Positions 39,551 through 52,353 of a stretch of 64,000 nt of DNA are shown here, one piece after another. The DNA is from Sipunculus nudus (Eukaryota; Annelida; Sipuncula; Golfingiida; Sipunculidae), in NCBI GenBank assembly GCA_026874595.1, contig CM049308.1:21923867-21987866 (forward strand). The letters are read 5' to 3'. The notes below the pieces were generated by a model. That model was given only the letters and a program-made list of their open reading frames with translations. It ran no database searches and was not told the DNA's origin. How positions within the stretch are numbered: position 1 is the first letter of the stretch; each line of letters begins with the position of its first letter. The translations under genes and the position numbers were made by a program.

Positions 39551-40589
39551 AAGACTGAATCCCCTCTATGCCACCTATATAAATATCCTACTACCCTGAA
39601 GGCCCATCTATTTTCATAAGTCTCTGGGACATTTTTTGCCACCATGGCTTATCCATAATCATGAGTACACTGAATATCAAATAGGATGATAACAATACTC
39701 TAAAGCCATGGCAAAACTTGAAATGGAACACCAGGTGACCCTTATTGAATACCCCTATTGTCTTTTGATACAATGACTCTGGCCAGTGTGCCGACTGTCC
39801 TCTCAACAAATATAAATATACAACTAAACCAAAGAATAAAAATAAACAAAACAACAAGATTCACTTCATGACAGCTAGGATAGAGAAATAAGTAGTATTC
39901 AGTTATGAAACTGCAACTTTTTATGTTGTGTCTTTGTAAGTGACTGGTTTTAAGGCCCTCCTTGTGTGGCTTTGTTAGTTAGAGTGTCATAGTTTTGCAG
40001 GAGAGAGTCTGATGCATAATGTAATGCATATAAGGCCATCAGTATAGCTATTAAATAATTTTTCATAGCACCTGAAGTTTAACTGACCAGCCAATAGATA
40101 CGGAGACATGAACCCATTTTATGATACCAAGGAATGAATCCCTTTAAAATACTGAGTATGACTGACACCAGGACCTCTTTCATGGTCTTAAGAACTGAAG
40201 CCATCTACTGATACTGAGAGCTCTCAACCCGACATACTTATCCCATGAATCACTGCCGCCTCATTAGTGACATCTGTTAGCGATGACTGACACTAAGTTT
40301 TTGGATCTGTTATTTTAATAATGATCAATTAAATTTGTTATATTTGTTAAGTAATAAAAACATGTCTCAGTCTTAGAGGCAATTCTCTTCCATGCAGCTT
40401 GTTTCTTGTATCAAAAGCCACAATTCTTGATAACTTGACACATAGAGTAAATGATCATCACCCTCACTGTGCATGCTCATGGGTCTATTTTATTGTATGA
40501 AACTCCAAGAATCAAATCTATCTCCTTATACTGGGAAAAAAATCACTCCTCATAATATGTAATATAAAAATAACTTAACAGTATTACTG

Positions 40590-43500
40590 AACCCATGATA
40601 CTAAGAATCCTTAAAAACTAATGAACCCTTAAAACTGAACCCAACCCATGATACTGACAACTGAAACCATCTCATGTTACTGAAAACTGAACCAATCTTA
40701 TGATACTTAGAACTGAACCCATCTCATGATACTGAGACCTAAACTCATCTCATGATACTGAGACCTAAACTCATCTCCTAATACTGAGACCTGAACCCAT
40801 CTCAAGATACAGAACTGAACCCATCTCATGACACTGAGACCAGAACCCATCTCATGATACTGAGACCTAAACTCATCTCAAGATACAGAACTGAACCCAT
40901 CTCATGACACTGAGACCTGAACCAATCTCAAAATACTGAGAACTGAACCCATCTCAAGATACAGAGACCTGAACCATTCTCATGACACTAAGACCTGAAC
41001 CAATCTCAAAATACTGAGAACTGACCCCATCTCAAGATACGGAGAACAGAACCCATCTCATGACACTAAGAACTGAACCCATCTCATGATACAGAGACCT
41101 GAACCCATCTAATGATACTGAGACCTGAACCCATCTCATGATACTGAGACCTGAACCCATCTCATGATACAGAGACTTGAACCCATCTCATGATACTGAG
41201 ACCTGAACCAATCTCCTAATACTGAGAACTGAACCCATCTCATGACACTGAGACCTGAACCAATCTCAAAATACTGAGAACTGAACCCATCTCAAGATAC
41301 AGAGACCTGAACCATTCTCATGACACTAAGACCTGAACCAATCTCAAAATACTGAGAACTGACCCCATCTCAAGATACAGAGAACAGAACCCATCTCATG
41401 ACACTAAGAACTGAACCCATCTCATGATACAGAGACCTGAACCCATCTCATGATACTGAGACCTGAACCCATCTCATGATACTGAGACCTGAACCCATCT
41501 CATTATACAGAGACTTGAACCCATCTCATGATACTGAGACCTGGACCCATCTCATGATACAAAGACTTGAACCTATCCCATGATACAGAGACCTGAACCC
41601 ATCTCATGATACTGAGACCTGAACCCATCTCATGATACTGAGACCTGAACCCATCTCATGATACAGACTTGAACCCATCTCATGATACTGAGACCTGAAC
41701 CCATCTCATGATACAAAGACTTGAACCTATCCCCTGATACGGAGACCTGAACCTATCTCATGATACTGAGACTTTAACCCATCTCATGATACTGAGACCT
41801 GAACCCATCTCATAATACAAAGACTTGAACCTATCCCATGATACGGAGACTTGAACCTATCTCATGATACAGAGACTTGAACCCATCTCATGATACTGAG
41901 ACCTGAACCCATCTCATGATACAGACCTGAACCCATCTCATGATACTGAGACCTGAACCCATCTCATGATACTGAGACCTGAACCCATCTCATGATACAG
42001 AGACTTGAACCCATCTCATGATACTAAGACCTGAACCCATCTCATGATACAAAGACTTGAACCTATCCCATGATACAGAGACCTGAACCTATCTCATGAT
42101 GCTGAGACTTGAACCCATCTCATGATACTGAGACCTGAACCCATCTCATGATACAAAGATTTGAACCTATCCCATGATACGGAGACTTGAAACTATCTCA
42201 TGATTCAGAGACTTGAACCCATCTCATGATATGGAGATCTGAACCCATCTCATGATACAGAGACCTGAACCCATCTCATGATACTGAGACCTGAACCCAT
42301 CTCATGATACTGAGACCTTAACCCATCTCATGATACAGAGACTTGAACCCATCTCATGATACTGAGACCTGAACCCATCTCATGATACAAAGACTTGAAC
42401 CTATCCCATGATACGGAGACCTGAACCTATCTCATGATACAGAGACTTGAACCCATCTCATGATACAGAGACCTGAACCCATCTCATGATACAGAGACCT
42501 GAACCCATCTCATGATACAAAGACTTGAACCTATCCCATGATACGGAGACCTGAACCTATCTCATGATACAGAGACTTTAACCCATCTCATGATACTGAG
42601 ACCTGAACCCATCTCATGATACAGAGACCTGAACCCATCTCATGATACTGAGACCTGAACCCATGTCATGATACTGAGACCTGAACCCATATCATGATAC
42701 AGAGACTTGAACCCATCTCATGATACTGAGACCTGAACCCATCTCATGATACAGAGACTTGAACCCATCTCATGATACTGAGACCTGAACCCATCTCATG
42801 ATACAAAGACTTGAACCTATCCCATGATACGGAGACCTGAACCTATCTCATGACACAGAGACTTGAACCCATCTCATGATACTGAGACCTGAACCCATCT
42901 CATGATACAAAGACTTGAACCCATCTCATGATACTGAGACCTGAACCCATCTCATGATACTGAGACCTGAACCCATCTCATGATACTGAGACCTGAACCC
43001 ATATCATGATACAGAGACTTGAACCCATCTCATGATACTGAGACCTGAACCCATCTCATGATACAGAGACTTGAACCCATCTCATGATACTGAGACCTGA
43101 ACCCATCTCATGATACAAAGACTTGAACCCATCTCATGATACGGAGACCTGAACCCATCTCATGATACTGAGACCTGAACCCATCTCATGATACTGAGAC
43201 CTGAACCCATCTCATGATACAGAGACTTGAACCCATCTCATGATACTGAGACCTGAACCCATCTCATGATACAAAGACTTGAACCCATCTCATGATACGG
43301 AGACCTGAACCCATCTCATGATACTGAGACCTGAACCCATCTCATGATACTGAGACCTGAACCCATCTCATGATACAGAGACTTGAACCCATCTCATGAT
43401 ACTGAGACCTGAACCCATCTCATGATACAAAGACTTGAACCTATCCCATGATACGGAGACCTGAACCTATCTCATGATACAGAGACTTGAATCCATCTCA

Positions 43501-44405
43501 TGATACAGAGACATGAACCCATCTCATGATACTGAGACCTGAACCCATCTCATGATACAGAGACTTGAACCCATCTCATGATACAGAGAACTGAACGCAT
43601 CTCATGACACTTAGACCTGAACCCATCTCATGATACTGAGACCTGAACCCATCTCATGATACAGAGACCTGAACCCATCTCATGATACTGAGACCTGAAC
43701 CCATCTCATGATATGGAGACCTGAACCCATCTCATGATACTGAGACCTGAACCCATCTCATTATACAGAGACTTGAACCCATCTCATGATACTGAGACCT
43801 GAACCCATCTCATGATATAAAGACTTGAACCTATCCCATGATATGGAGACCTGAACCTATCTCATGATACAGAGACTTGAACCCATCTCATGATATGGAG
43901 ACCTGAACCCATCTCATGATACAGAGAACTGAACCCATCTCATGATACTGAGACCTGAACCCATCTCATGATACTGAGACTTGAACCGATCTCATGATAC
44001 TGAGACCGGAACCCATCTCATGATACTGAGACTTGAACCTATCCCATGATACAGAGACCTGAACCCATCTCATGATACTGAGACCTGAACCCATCTCATG
44101 ATACTGAGACCTGAACCCATCCCAAGATACTGAGACCTAAACCCATCTCCTTATACTGAGAACTGAACCCATCTTATGACATTGAGACCTTAACCAATCT
44201 CAAAATACTGAGAACTGACCCCATCTCATGATACAGAGACTTGAACTGATCTCATGATACTGAGACCTGTACCCATCTCATGATACAAAGACTTGAACCC
44301 ATCCCATGATACGGAGACCTGAACCCATCTCATGATACAGAGACTTGAACACATCTCATGATATGGAGACATGAACCCATCTCATGACACTAAGACCTGA
44401 ACCCA

Positions 44406-44409
<4 letters not shown>
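40590..44409 (+). repeat. 26-bp minisatellite, main block (~145 units)
   Basis: The unit starts GAACCCATCTCATGATAC and ends TGAGACCT (26 bp). Left-edge units are degenerate, with faint traces from ~40110; central units are nearly identical. Common variants carry CAGAGACTT, CAAAGACTT with CCTATCCC, or CGGAGACCT. The CAAAGACTT variant recurs at exact multiples of 26 bp, including 43117, 43273 and 43429 (156-bp spacing, six units), so there is higher-order structure. The array is not coding: 26 is not a multiple of 3 and stops recur. Confidence 0.97.

Positions 44410-44471
<62 letters not shown>
44410..44471. repeat. (CT)n(AT)n microsatellite at the LINE/minisatellite junction
   Basis: CT dinucleotides to about 44430, then AT to about 44471. 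On the minus strand the AT part directly follows the LINE's AATAAAG end, so it is probably the element's simple-sequence 3' tail, extended by slippage. Confidence 0.85.
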
Positions 44472-44474
<3 letters not shown>

Positions 44475-47400
44475 TTATTCTGGAAATGAAGGCCTCAGGC
44501 CCATATATCCAACATATATACATACAAAATACATAATACATAATACATGGTCACGTGAAAAAACAATAATAAATGATAAGAATAAATAATTAATAAATAA
44601 ACAATTAAATGAATACAGTTGTCAACAATACAAAGTTATCATTAATAAAATATTAACAGAAATAACTTTTTTAATAACTGAATAAATACACACTGTAATA
44701 TTATAAGGTAACTATTTGTGTTTCACAAACTGATAAAAGTTAATGGTAATTACATAGAATAAATTTCATAACAACATAAAATATGATACATGGAAAATTG
44801 TTCACTTACTAGTTTAAAGAATCATTTAGAAATGACTCTCTCTTAACAAATGCAAAATATACAAATGCTGAAAGCTTATTAATTGTGACATAATTTGTTG
44901 TGGACATTAATGAAATGAAAGACATATCTTTAAATTCAGACAGATATCTTTCTCTTTAATGAAATATATAAAGGACATTTAATGATAAAATGGAACTCAT
45001 CTTCAATATATGATTCTCCATGTTTAAGACAAAATTTACAACATCTCTCTTCCCAGGCTATTCTCTTGTGGCGACCAACTTCTACTTCTAAGCTATGTGA
45101 TGATGTTCTAAGTCTTGCTAAACTAATTCTATATCTTCTATTTGGAACTGCTGATAAATATAATTCAGTGTTTAATAAGCTTTTAAAGATAGCATATGTT
45201 TTCAATCTTCCATTATTTTCTATGTTAGCTGTCCATTCTTGTCTTTCATTATTATGCAACCTTTGTTTGAAACCTGACAGAAATATATTAATATTACCTA
45301 CATCTTGAAATATCCATGTATATCCAAATCCAAATGAAAATAATATATTTTTTACCCTTGTTGCCCACGTATACTTTCCTACTTCATCTAGCCTATGTAA
45401 TTTAGAATATAAATGCTTAGGGTATTCTTAGTAATTCTTAGTAATTTAACCCAATTAGAAATACATTTTAACATAAATCTGAATTTCAGAGAAAACCTTC
45501 CACACTCACCAAGGCTGCAGCATTTGGTGAAGAAGAGTTAATCCCAAGTACGTATTTACAAAATTTATTGTGGACCTGTTCTATTTTATCTTGTTTTTTG
45601 TAACCCCATAATTCACTGCCATATGAAAAGTACAGGTACAACCATCTTATCAAACGAAGAAAATGATTCTTTTACAGTAATATATTTATAATGAGAAATG
45701 AATTTTCTTATCATTAAAACAGTTTTATTTGCTTGGCACACAAGATGTTTTTCCATTTCTGCCCATTTCAGACAAGAAGTAAATACCCCTCCCAAATACC
45801 TATAACTATTGACTACTTCAAGCTTTCTTCCTTTATAATACCATTTTTCATATTTCTTTAACATCCCCCCATTTCTAAATACAACAACTTTAGTTTTGTC
45901 CACATTCAACTTCATTCCATAACGGTTACAAAAATATTCAAGTTTATCAATTTGATTCTGTAATCTTCCAACTGTGTCTCCAAAACAAACAATATCATCA
46001 TTGTCAAAGGTTGTGTTTCCTGGTCTAAAAATATACCTTGATTTAAATCCTGCATTATATAATACAATTCATTCATGAAGAAGGTAAATAAAAGTGGGCT
46101 TATCATACAACCCTGTCTTACTCCAATATTACATAAAAAATATTCTGAAAGCCCCTCATTTGTAATAACACATGACTGAAATTTAGCATACATTGACTTT
46201 AAAATATTTAACATTTTTCCTTGTATCCCACACTTATGAAGTACATAAAATAATGTTTTGTGTTGTAAACAATCAAAAGCTTTGGAAAAATCTATGAAAA
46301 TTGCATAAAATCTTCCTCTTTTTTCCTTGTCGGATATGTTTCAATTAAAGACATTAGAGTAAACATATAATCTGTAGTACTGTATTTCTTCTGTAACCTG
46401 CCTGTTCTTCAAGAAATATACTGTTGGCTTCAGCCTATTTAATTAATCTTTCATTAAGAATTTTTGTGAATAACTTGCTAACAGTATTTAATAGTGAGAT
46501 ACCTCTGTAATTATTTGGAACATTGGTGGAGCAAATTTTTATATAATGGAAAAATAATGGCTTTAGACCATTCTGCTGAGAATTCACCTTTAGAATAAAT
46601 AATATTAAAGAAACTTTCTAATAATGGTACTAAAAGAGTTTGGTTTTCTTTCAATAATTCAACAGTGATCCCATCTGGACCAGGAGCTTTACTACTTTTC
46701 ATACCCAATAAAGTTTTCCTTATTTCCTCTTGGTTTATATCCATATTAATATTATTTAAGAGTTCATCTGAGCTATCATCCTGAAAGTTATATTCATCAA
46801 TGTACTTGTCAAAGTCCTTATCTAAAGAAATAAAATTCTCTGTGAACAAACATTTAAAATATTTGATCCATTTATCTTGTAATGTTACTGCTTACATTCT
46901 TTCTCTTTGATACTTTAATCTTCCTAAACAAATCATTTAAAGTTCTACATTGTTGTAGATCCCTTATATAAGTGAACGATTATATTTTATCTTATGCAAT
47001 TTACTTATTTCTTTAAATTTTAATTTAGCTATTCTATATTTCACTGTTTGAGATTCTGAAATTATTCAAAGCTCTGTATTTTTCTCTCTTCATATTTGTA
47101 CATTCTTCTGTCCACCAATTCAGCTGCTTGTATATTAATTTATTTGCCTTACCACTAGTTTTCTTTTCATAAGTTTGTATTGCTATTTACTCAAATAAAT
47201 TTTGTAACAGAGAAGCACTATTTTCAATATCATTTAACATATGGTTTTGAAAAGTGTCAATTTTATTTAAAAAATATTGGTCCTGTATTGGTTGATAATT
47301 AGTGTTTTTTTCTTTTTTGATATTGGTTCCATTCTATTATATCTTCTGCTATATTGGTTTGATCTATGTAAAATTCTATTTCAAATGTTGCAGTTACTGC

Positions 47401-47972
47401 AGGAAAATGATCAGATGTGTCATTATTTAAAACCTCAAAAGATTTAAAGTTATTAAAAATCTCAGAACTTACTATAATATAATCAATAAGTGATGCCCCT
47501 TTGGATGACATATATGTCATAATCCCATCAGTATCTGGTGCAAGTCTGCCATTTAAGGTATGAACATTTAAATTTATACACATTTCTTGAAGCGAGTGCC
47601 CAAATTTGTTAATAACTTTATCTTTGGATTTTCTTTGAGAAATACAATTATCTCCAGAGTATTCATTCACTGATAAATGTTTTAAGTTGTCATTTTCTAA
47701 ATAGTCTTTTAAATTTCCCATCCTAGCATTTAGATCTCCCATAATAACAAGTCTAGTTCTCCATGTGTTTCTAACAGTTCTACTAAGATATTCTCAAGTC
47801 TTTTAATTTCATTTGCTGTGCCCAACTGGTTATATATAACTGAATATTCAGGTGCAATGTATGCAGATATAACAGCAACATTTTTATAAAGTCCTAATTC
47901 TTTGCCATTTAAGATAATAATAACTATATCAGTAAATTTTGTAATGACATGCATTATATGTTTTGTTAAAAA
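44430..47972 (-). mobile_element. Degenerate APE-type LINE inserted in the 26-bp minisatellite
   Basis: On the minus strand, in order: an endonuclease region (47974-47299; 'GDLNARMG' and 'LIDYIIVSSEI...TSDHFPA'); the RT start (46849-46511; 'KSSKAPGPDGITVELLK'); palm motif A 'FYAIFIDFSKAFDCLQHKTLF' split over ~46320-46245; 'GVRQGCMISPLLF' (46214-45912); motif C with 'NDDIVCFGD' in another frame near 45990; 'MKLNVDKTKVVVF...SYRYLGG' (45915-45613); and a C-terminal CxxC/HF..C motif (45259-44936). Several frameshifts and stops make it inactive, and the endonuclease lacks its N-terminus (5' truncation). The 3' end has AATAAAG then (AT)n. The clade is not determined. Confidence 0.88.
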
Positions 47973-48910
47973 AACCCATCTCATGATACAAAGACTTGAA
48001 CCCATCCCATGATACAGAGACCTGAACCCATCTCATGATACAGAGACTTGAACCCATCTCATGATACTGACACCTGAACCCATCTCATGATACAGAGACC
48101 TGAACCCATCTCATGATACAGAGACTTGAACCCATCCCATGATACAGAGACCTGAACCCATCTCATGATACAGAGACATGAACCCATCTCATGATACTGA
48201 GACCTGAACCCATCTCATGATACAGAGACTTGAACCCATCTCATGATACAGAGACCTGAACCCATCTCATGATACAGAGACTTGAACCCATCTCATGATA
48301 CAGAGACCTGAACCCATCTCATGATACAGAGACTTGAACCCATCCCATGATACAGAGACCTGAACCCATCTCATGATAGAGAGACTTGAACCCATCTCAT
48401 GATATGGAGACCTGAACCCATCTCATGATACTGACACCTGAACCCATCTCATGATACTGAGACCTGAACCCATCTCATGTCACTGAGACCTAAGCCCATC
48501 CCATGACACTGAGACCTGAACCCATCTCATGTCACTGAGACCTAAGCCTATCCCATGACACTGAGACCTGAACCCTTCTCATGACAATGAGACCTAAGCC
48601 CATCCCATGATACTGAGACCTGAACCCATCTCATGATACTGAGACCTGAACCCATCTCATGTCACTGAGACCTAAGCCCATCCCATGACACTGAGACCTG
48701 AACCTATCTCATGTCACTGAGACCTAAGCCCATCCCATGACACTGAGACCTGAACCCTTCTCATGACAATGAGACCTAAGCCCATCTCAAGATACTGAAA
48801 CCTGAACCCATCTCATGATACTCTCATGATAACCTGAACTCGACTCATGATATTGAGACTTGAACCAATCTCAAAGTATTGAGACCTGAACCCATCTCAA
48901 AGCGAGAATA
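47973..48910 (+). repeat. 26-bp minisatellite, right block (~35 units)
   Basis: Resumes the same unit in phase after the LINE. From ~48475 a sub-family 'cactgagacctaagcccatc' alternates with the standard unit, giving a two-unit (52-bp) period. It decays near 48900. Confidence 0.95.
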
Positions 48911-50815
48911 GATGACTAAATTCACCACATGCTTAGTAAATCTTGTTTGTTTTAACATATCAAGATGAAGACTAAAATGTTAACTGGCATGTACACTCTT
49001 GGTACTAAAAGATGCCTTAAATTGTCCCCTTATCTCCTTCATATGAAAAGAATGAAGAAAGCAGTTATTATCTGGTGTTCAAATACATAAAATCTTTATG
49101 TTACAATAGCAATTGATGACCACAATTAGTGCAGTTTAAAGTGCATATATTTGGCTGCATGTGCTTCAGCACTGCTGAATCATCCATATATTCTAGCTAA
49201 TCATGTGTGTGACATCTGTTGGCTCCTGTTCAAATTTACTGGGTAACCTTTGCAATATCATTGTTTGTACCAGATACGGTTGTGAGAAGTACTGAACCCA
49301 GGGGTGGCCTCAGCTGTCCTGTCATATGGTCGAGCATGCTGCGCTGTTCACAGCCTCCTTTTTTACCTGTTTATGTCCCTGACGTAATTACCTCCATCTT
49401 GACACACTGCTGTTATAGGAGTCCTTTTAAGTTGTAAAATATATCAAATAAGGCTCAATGTTACTACTTGATACATGGGATTTGTGAAAATACTGCACAA
49501 AATATACACCTAATTTTTTTGCGGGACTCCCTGTTGATGAATAGTTTCCTTTGACGGCACAATGGGACGTAACAAGCTTTTTATGTCAAGGTCATTCATG
49601 GTTCTTTGTGCAAGGGCTGATGTTTTATGTAATATCTGCCACGATAAAAAAAACGCTCTCAGCTATAAATCACATCCTCTGTGTGTATTGCAGATGATTT
49701 CTTTAACGATTATACCGTCTGACATCCTCTTTACCTTTTTTCAAGGGGGGGGGGGGGGGGGGGGGCTGCCAACTCAATGAAGGGGTGTTGCAGAAGTACC
49801 TTGTGTGGCCAAACGTTCTTCCCAGCTGGTTAAGCATTCATCCCCACTTATAAATAGATAGATCTGTATGAATAATCAACCTAACACTGTTGGTGTACTG
49901 TAAATGTCATATTATTAAGTATGGTGTGTCTGGGATTATAACCTTTGTGGGATTGATATATTTATAGTCACTGACGACACTCCAGCATGTGTGATTACCC
50001 TTCTAGACCTAATATTAATAGTCAATATATATAGCAAGTGTAACAAACATAATTTTATAAGTGATATTTATGTAGTGATATTATGAGGGTCCAGTCCATC
50101 TGTTACTGTCATCCTGAAAGAGCCTTTAGGGCAAAGAAAAAAAGAATTATAGAACCATACCTTTTATTTTTTTGGCCTTACCATACTGTATTTATTCTAA
50201 ATACTCCACCAGTAAATATAAATGAATTTAAAGTAAAATTTTAGAGGAAATATGATTAATTATTCTGAGCCAGCAACTTATGCGATGGTCAAATGATTAT
50301 GATAGAATACTTATGGTATGTATTTTCTATGTATGTATGCATTACTATCAACCCTATATATTCCCAGAATATTTAATATTAGCACTCAACATATAAAATA
50401 CAATATCACACTCAAAAATGAACTATGGCTGATGTTTATTCAGTTAAGACAAAACCATATTGATAATTTAACCAATTGCCAAATTGTTAAGATTTTCTCC
50501 ACATGATAAATATAATAATAGATATAACATTGTGGGTTATTATATGGTAAGATTGTGAAATTATTCCCTTGTATACACTGAAAATGTATTGGCTAATTTC
50601 TCACTAATTTCTTGTTCACATATACAAATTCATGGTGCTCAGTATTATTACTAATGCTGAACAAGTGTATCTTTTGAGAGTTTACAGGGCTTCCCATGTG
50701 GTGACCCCCATCTTTGTAACAGTATCTATACCTGTCACGTGCTGTCAGCATGGGACTTGACACCTGCTGCTGTGTCTGCAGGTCTGAAGTGATGTGATAA
50801 TACTATGTTGTTCTT
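48911..50815. other. Intergenic, no gene recognised
   Basis: Ordinary AT-rich sequence. A G run lies at 49745-49765, and a solo end of the 6227-6513 MITE at about 50151-50176 ('gaaccataccttttattttt'). Short ORFs have no recognisable content. Confidence 0.45.
49745..49765. repeat. Poly-G tract (21 bp)
   Basis: Uninterrupted G run on the + strand; a potential G-quadruplex former and prone to sequencing error. Confidence 0.9.
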
Positions 50816-50939
50816 TTGAAAAGAAACCTGCTGTCAGAGAGGACTTGCACATGTACAGCAGACATTTATCACTGGGATCTCCCTGTATTTAATCTCACTC
50901 TATTTTTTTCACACCAGCTCATTCTTTTTATTTTCAGTC

Positions 50940-51620
50940 TTTTTCCATCATTCTCTAGAGTCTCACTCTTTCCCTCTCACTTACTCACTTCCCTCAATGT
51001 ATTTTCCTCATACTTACCCACTTTCCTCGCTCTGTCTTTCTCTCTCACTTCCCTCACTGTCTTTCTCTCTCACTTGCTCATTTCCCTCACTCTGTCTTTC
51101 TCTCTCACTTCCCTCACTGTCTTTCTCTCTCACTTGCTCATTTCCCTCACTCTGTCTTTCCCTCTCACTCCCTCACTCTGTCTTTCCCTCTCACTTGCTC
51201 ACTTCCCTCAATGTCTTTCCCTCTCACCTGCTCACTTCCCTCATTGTCTTCCCTCTCACTTGCTCACTTCCCTCACTGTCTTTCCCTCTCACTTGCTCAC
51301 TTCCCTCACTCTGTCTTTCTCTCTCACTTCCCTCACTGTCTTTCTCTCTCACTTGCTCATTTCCCTCACTCTGTCTTTCTCTCTCACTTCCCTCACTGTC
51401 TTTCTCTCTCACTTGCTCATTTCCCTCACTCTGTCTTTCCCTCTCACTCCCTCACTCTGTCTTTCCCTCTCACTTGCTCACTTCCCTCAATCTGTCTTTG
51501 TCCCTCACTTGCCCCCTTTCCTCAGCTGTCTTTCTATCACTCTCATTTGTTCACTTTCCTCACAATATTGTGTTTCCCTGTCACTTTCTTACCCCGCTGC
51601 TCTCAATCTCTCATATGTTC
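50940..51620 (+). repeat. Pyrimidine-rich minisatellite (~60-bp unit)
   Basis: Almost pure C/T on the + strand apart from CAC, TGC and TGT triplets. A 60-bp period ('ctttctctctcacttgctca', 'tttccctcactctgtctttc') is seen, and a larger duplication of about 279 bp (landmark at 51135 and 51414). Three overlapping open frames of 148-271 codons arise only because purines, and hence stops, are rare. Confidence 0.92.
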
Positions 51621-52353
51621 ACTCTTTCTAGTGTCTATGTCATACCTGCTCACTTAGACATTGTCTTCACTCCCATGCGGTTCTTGTTTTCTAATTGCCT
51701 GGGCTCTCCCTCATGTACCATATAGACATGACCTCCCCTTTTTTTTTTTATTCCCGCCATTGTTTAATTTGTGGTTCTCCCTTAACCCATGTTAAACTAC
51801 TGTAACTTTAATCAAAGTAAATTGTTCCCAGAATATTTGTCTCAAAAACAAATATTTTAATTATGGCAATTTATGTTACTTTTGATCCAGTTCTCAGAAA
51901 AGCTTTAAATAAACCTGGAAAATCTTATGATCAACCAAGATTCATGACCCTTGAAGCACAAAAACAATGTCCCAGAAACTGGATATCATGATAGACTGGT
52001 TTGATAAAAGGGTTATTCCAAGCTCAATGTACAAGAAGTAAAAATAAACATTTTTAAAATATTTTTAATGTAACTGCCTGTCAATAACAAGTCCAGTATA
52101 AAAATGAATAAAAACCCTGTGACTCTTAGATCAAACTGTTGCTCCTACAGGCAAAAAAGTCCAATTCAGCACTGGTCTTATTTCATGAAGCCTGGCATGC
52201 AGAGCATGAAAACATTCCAATCATTGACTGATCTACTTAGACTGGGTACAGAGTACAGTGGTGGTACTGGCTTCTGTGGTCTGGGAGAAAAAGTAGCCTA
52301 GGTACAGTATATACCAGAAACTGGTTTTAAAATAATAAAATGATTGATAAATA

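Noticed and set aside
44356-44541. Minus-strand ORF with Ile-Tyr and Arg-Glu repeats
   Set aside because: It is the translation of the (AT)n and (CT)n microsatellite running into minisatellite units.
40590-48910. CRISPR-like array
   Set aside because: Units are directly adjacent 26-bp repeats with no unique spacers, in animal DNA with introns; it is a minisatellite.
50816-51725. Long open frames of 148-271 codons
   Set aside because: Three overlapping frames are open only because the + strand is almost all C and T; the translations are L/S/P repeats that follow the DNA repeat.
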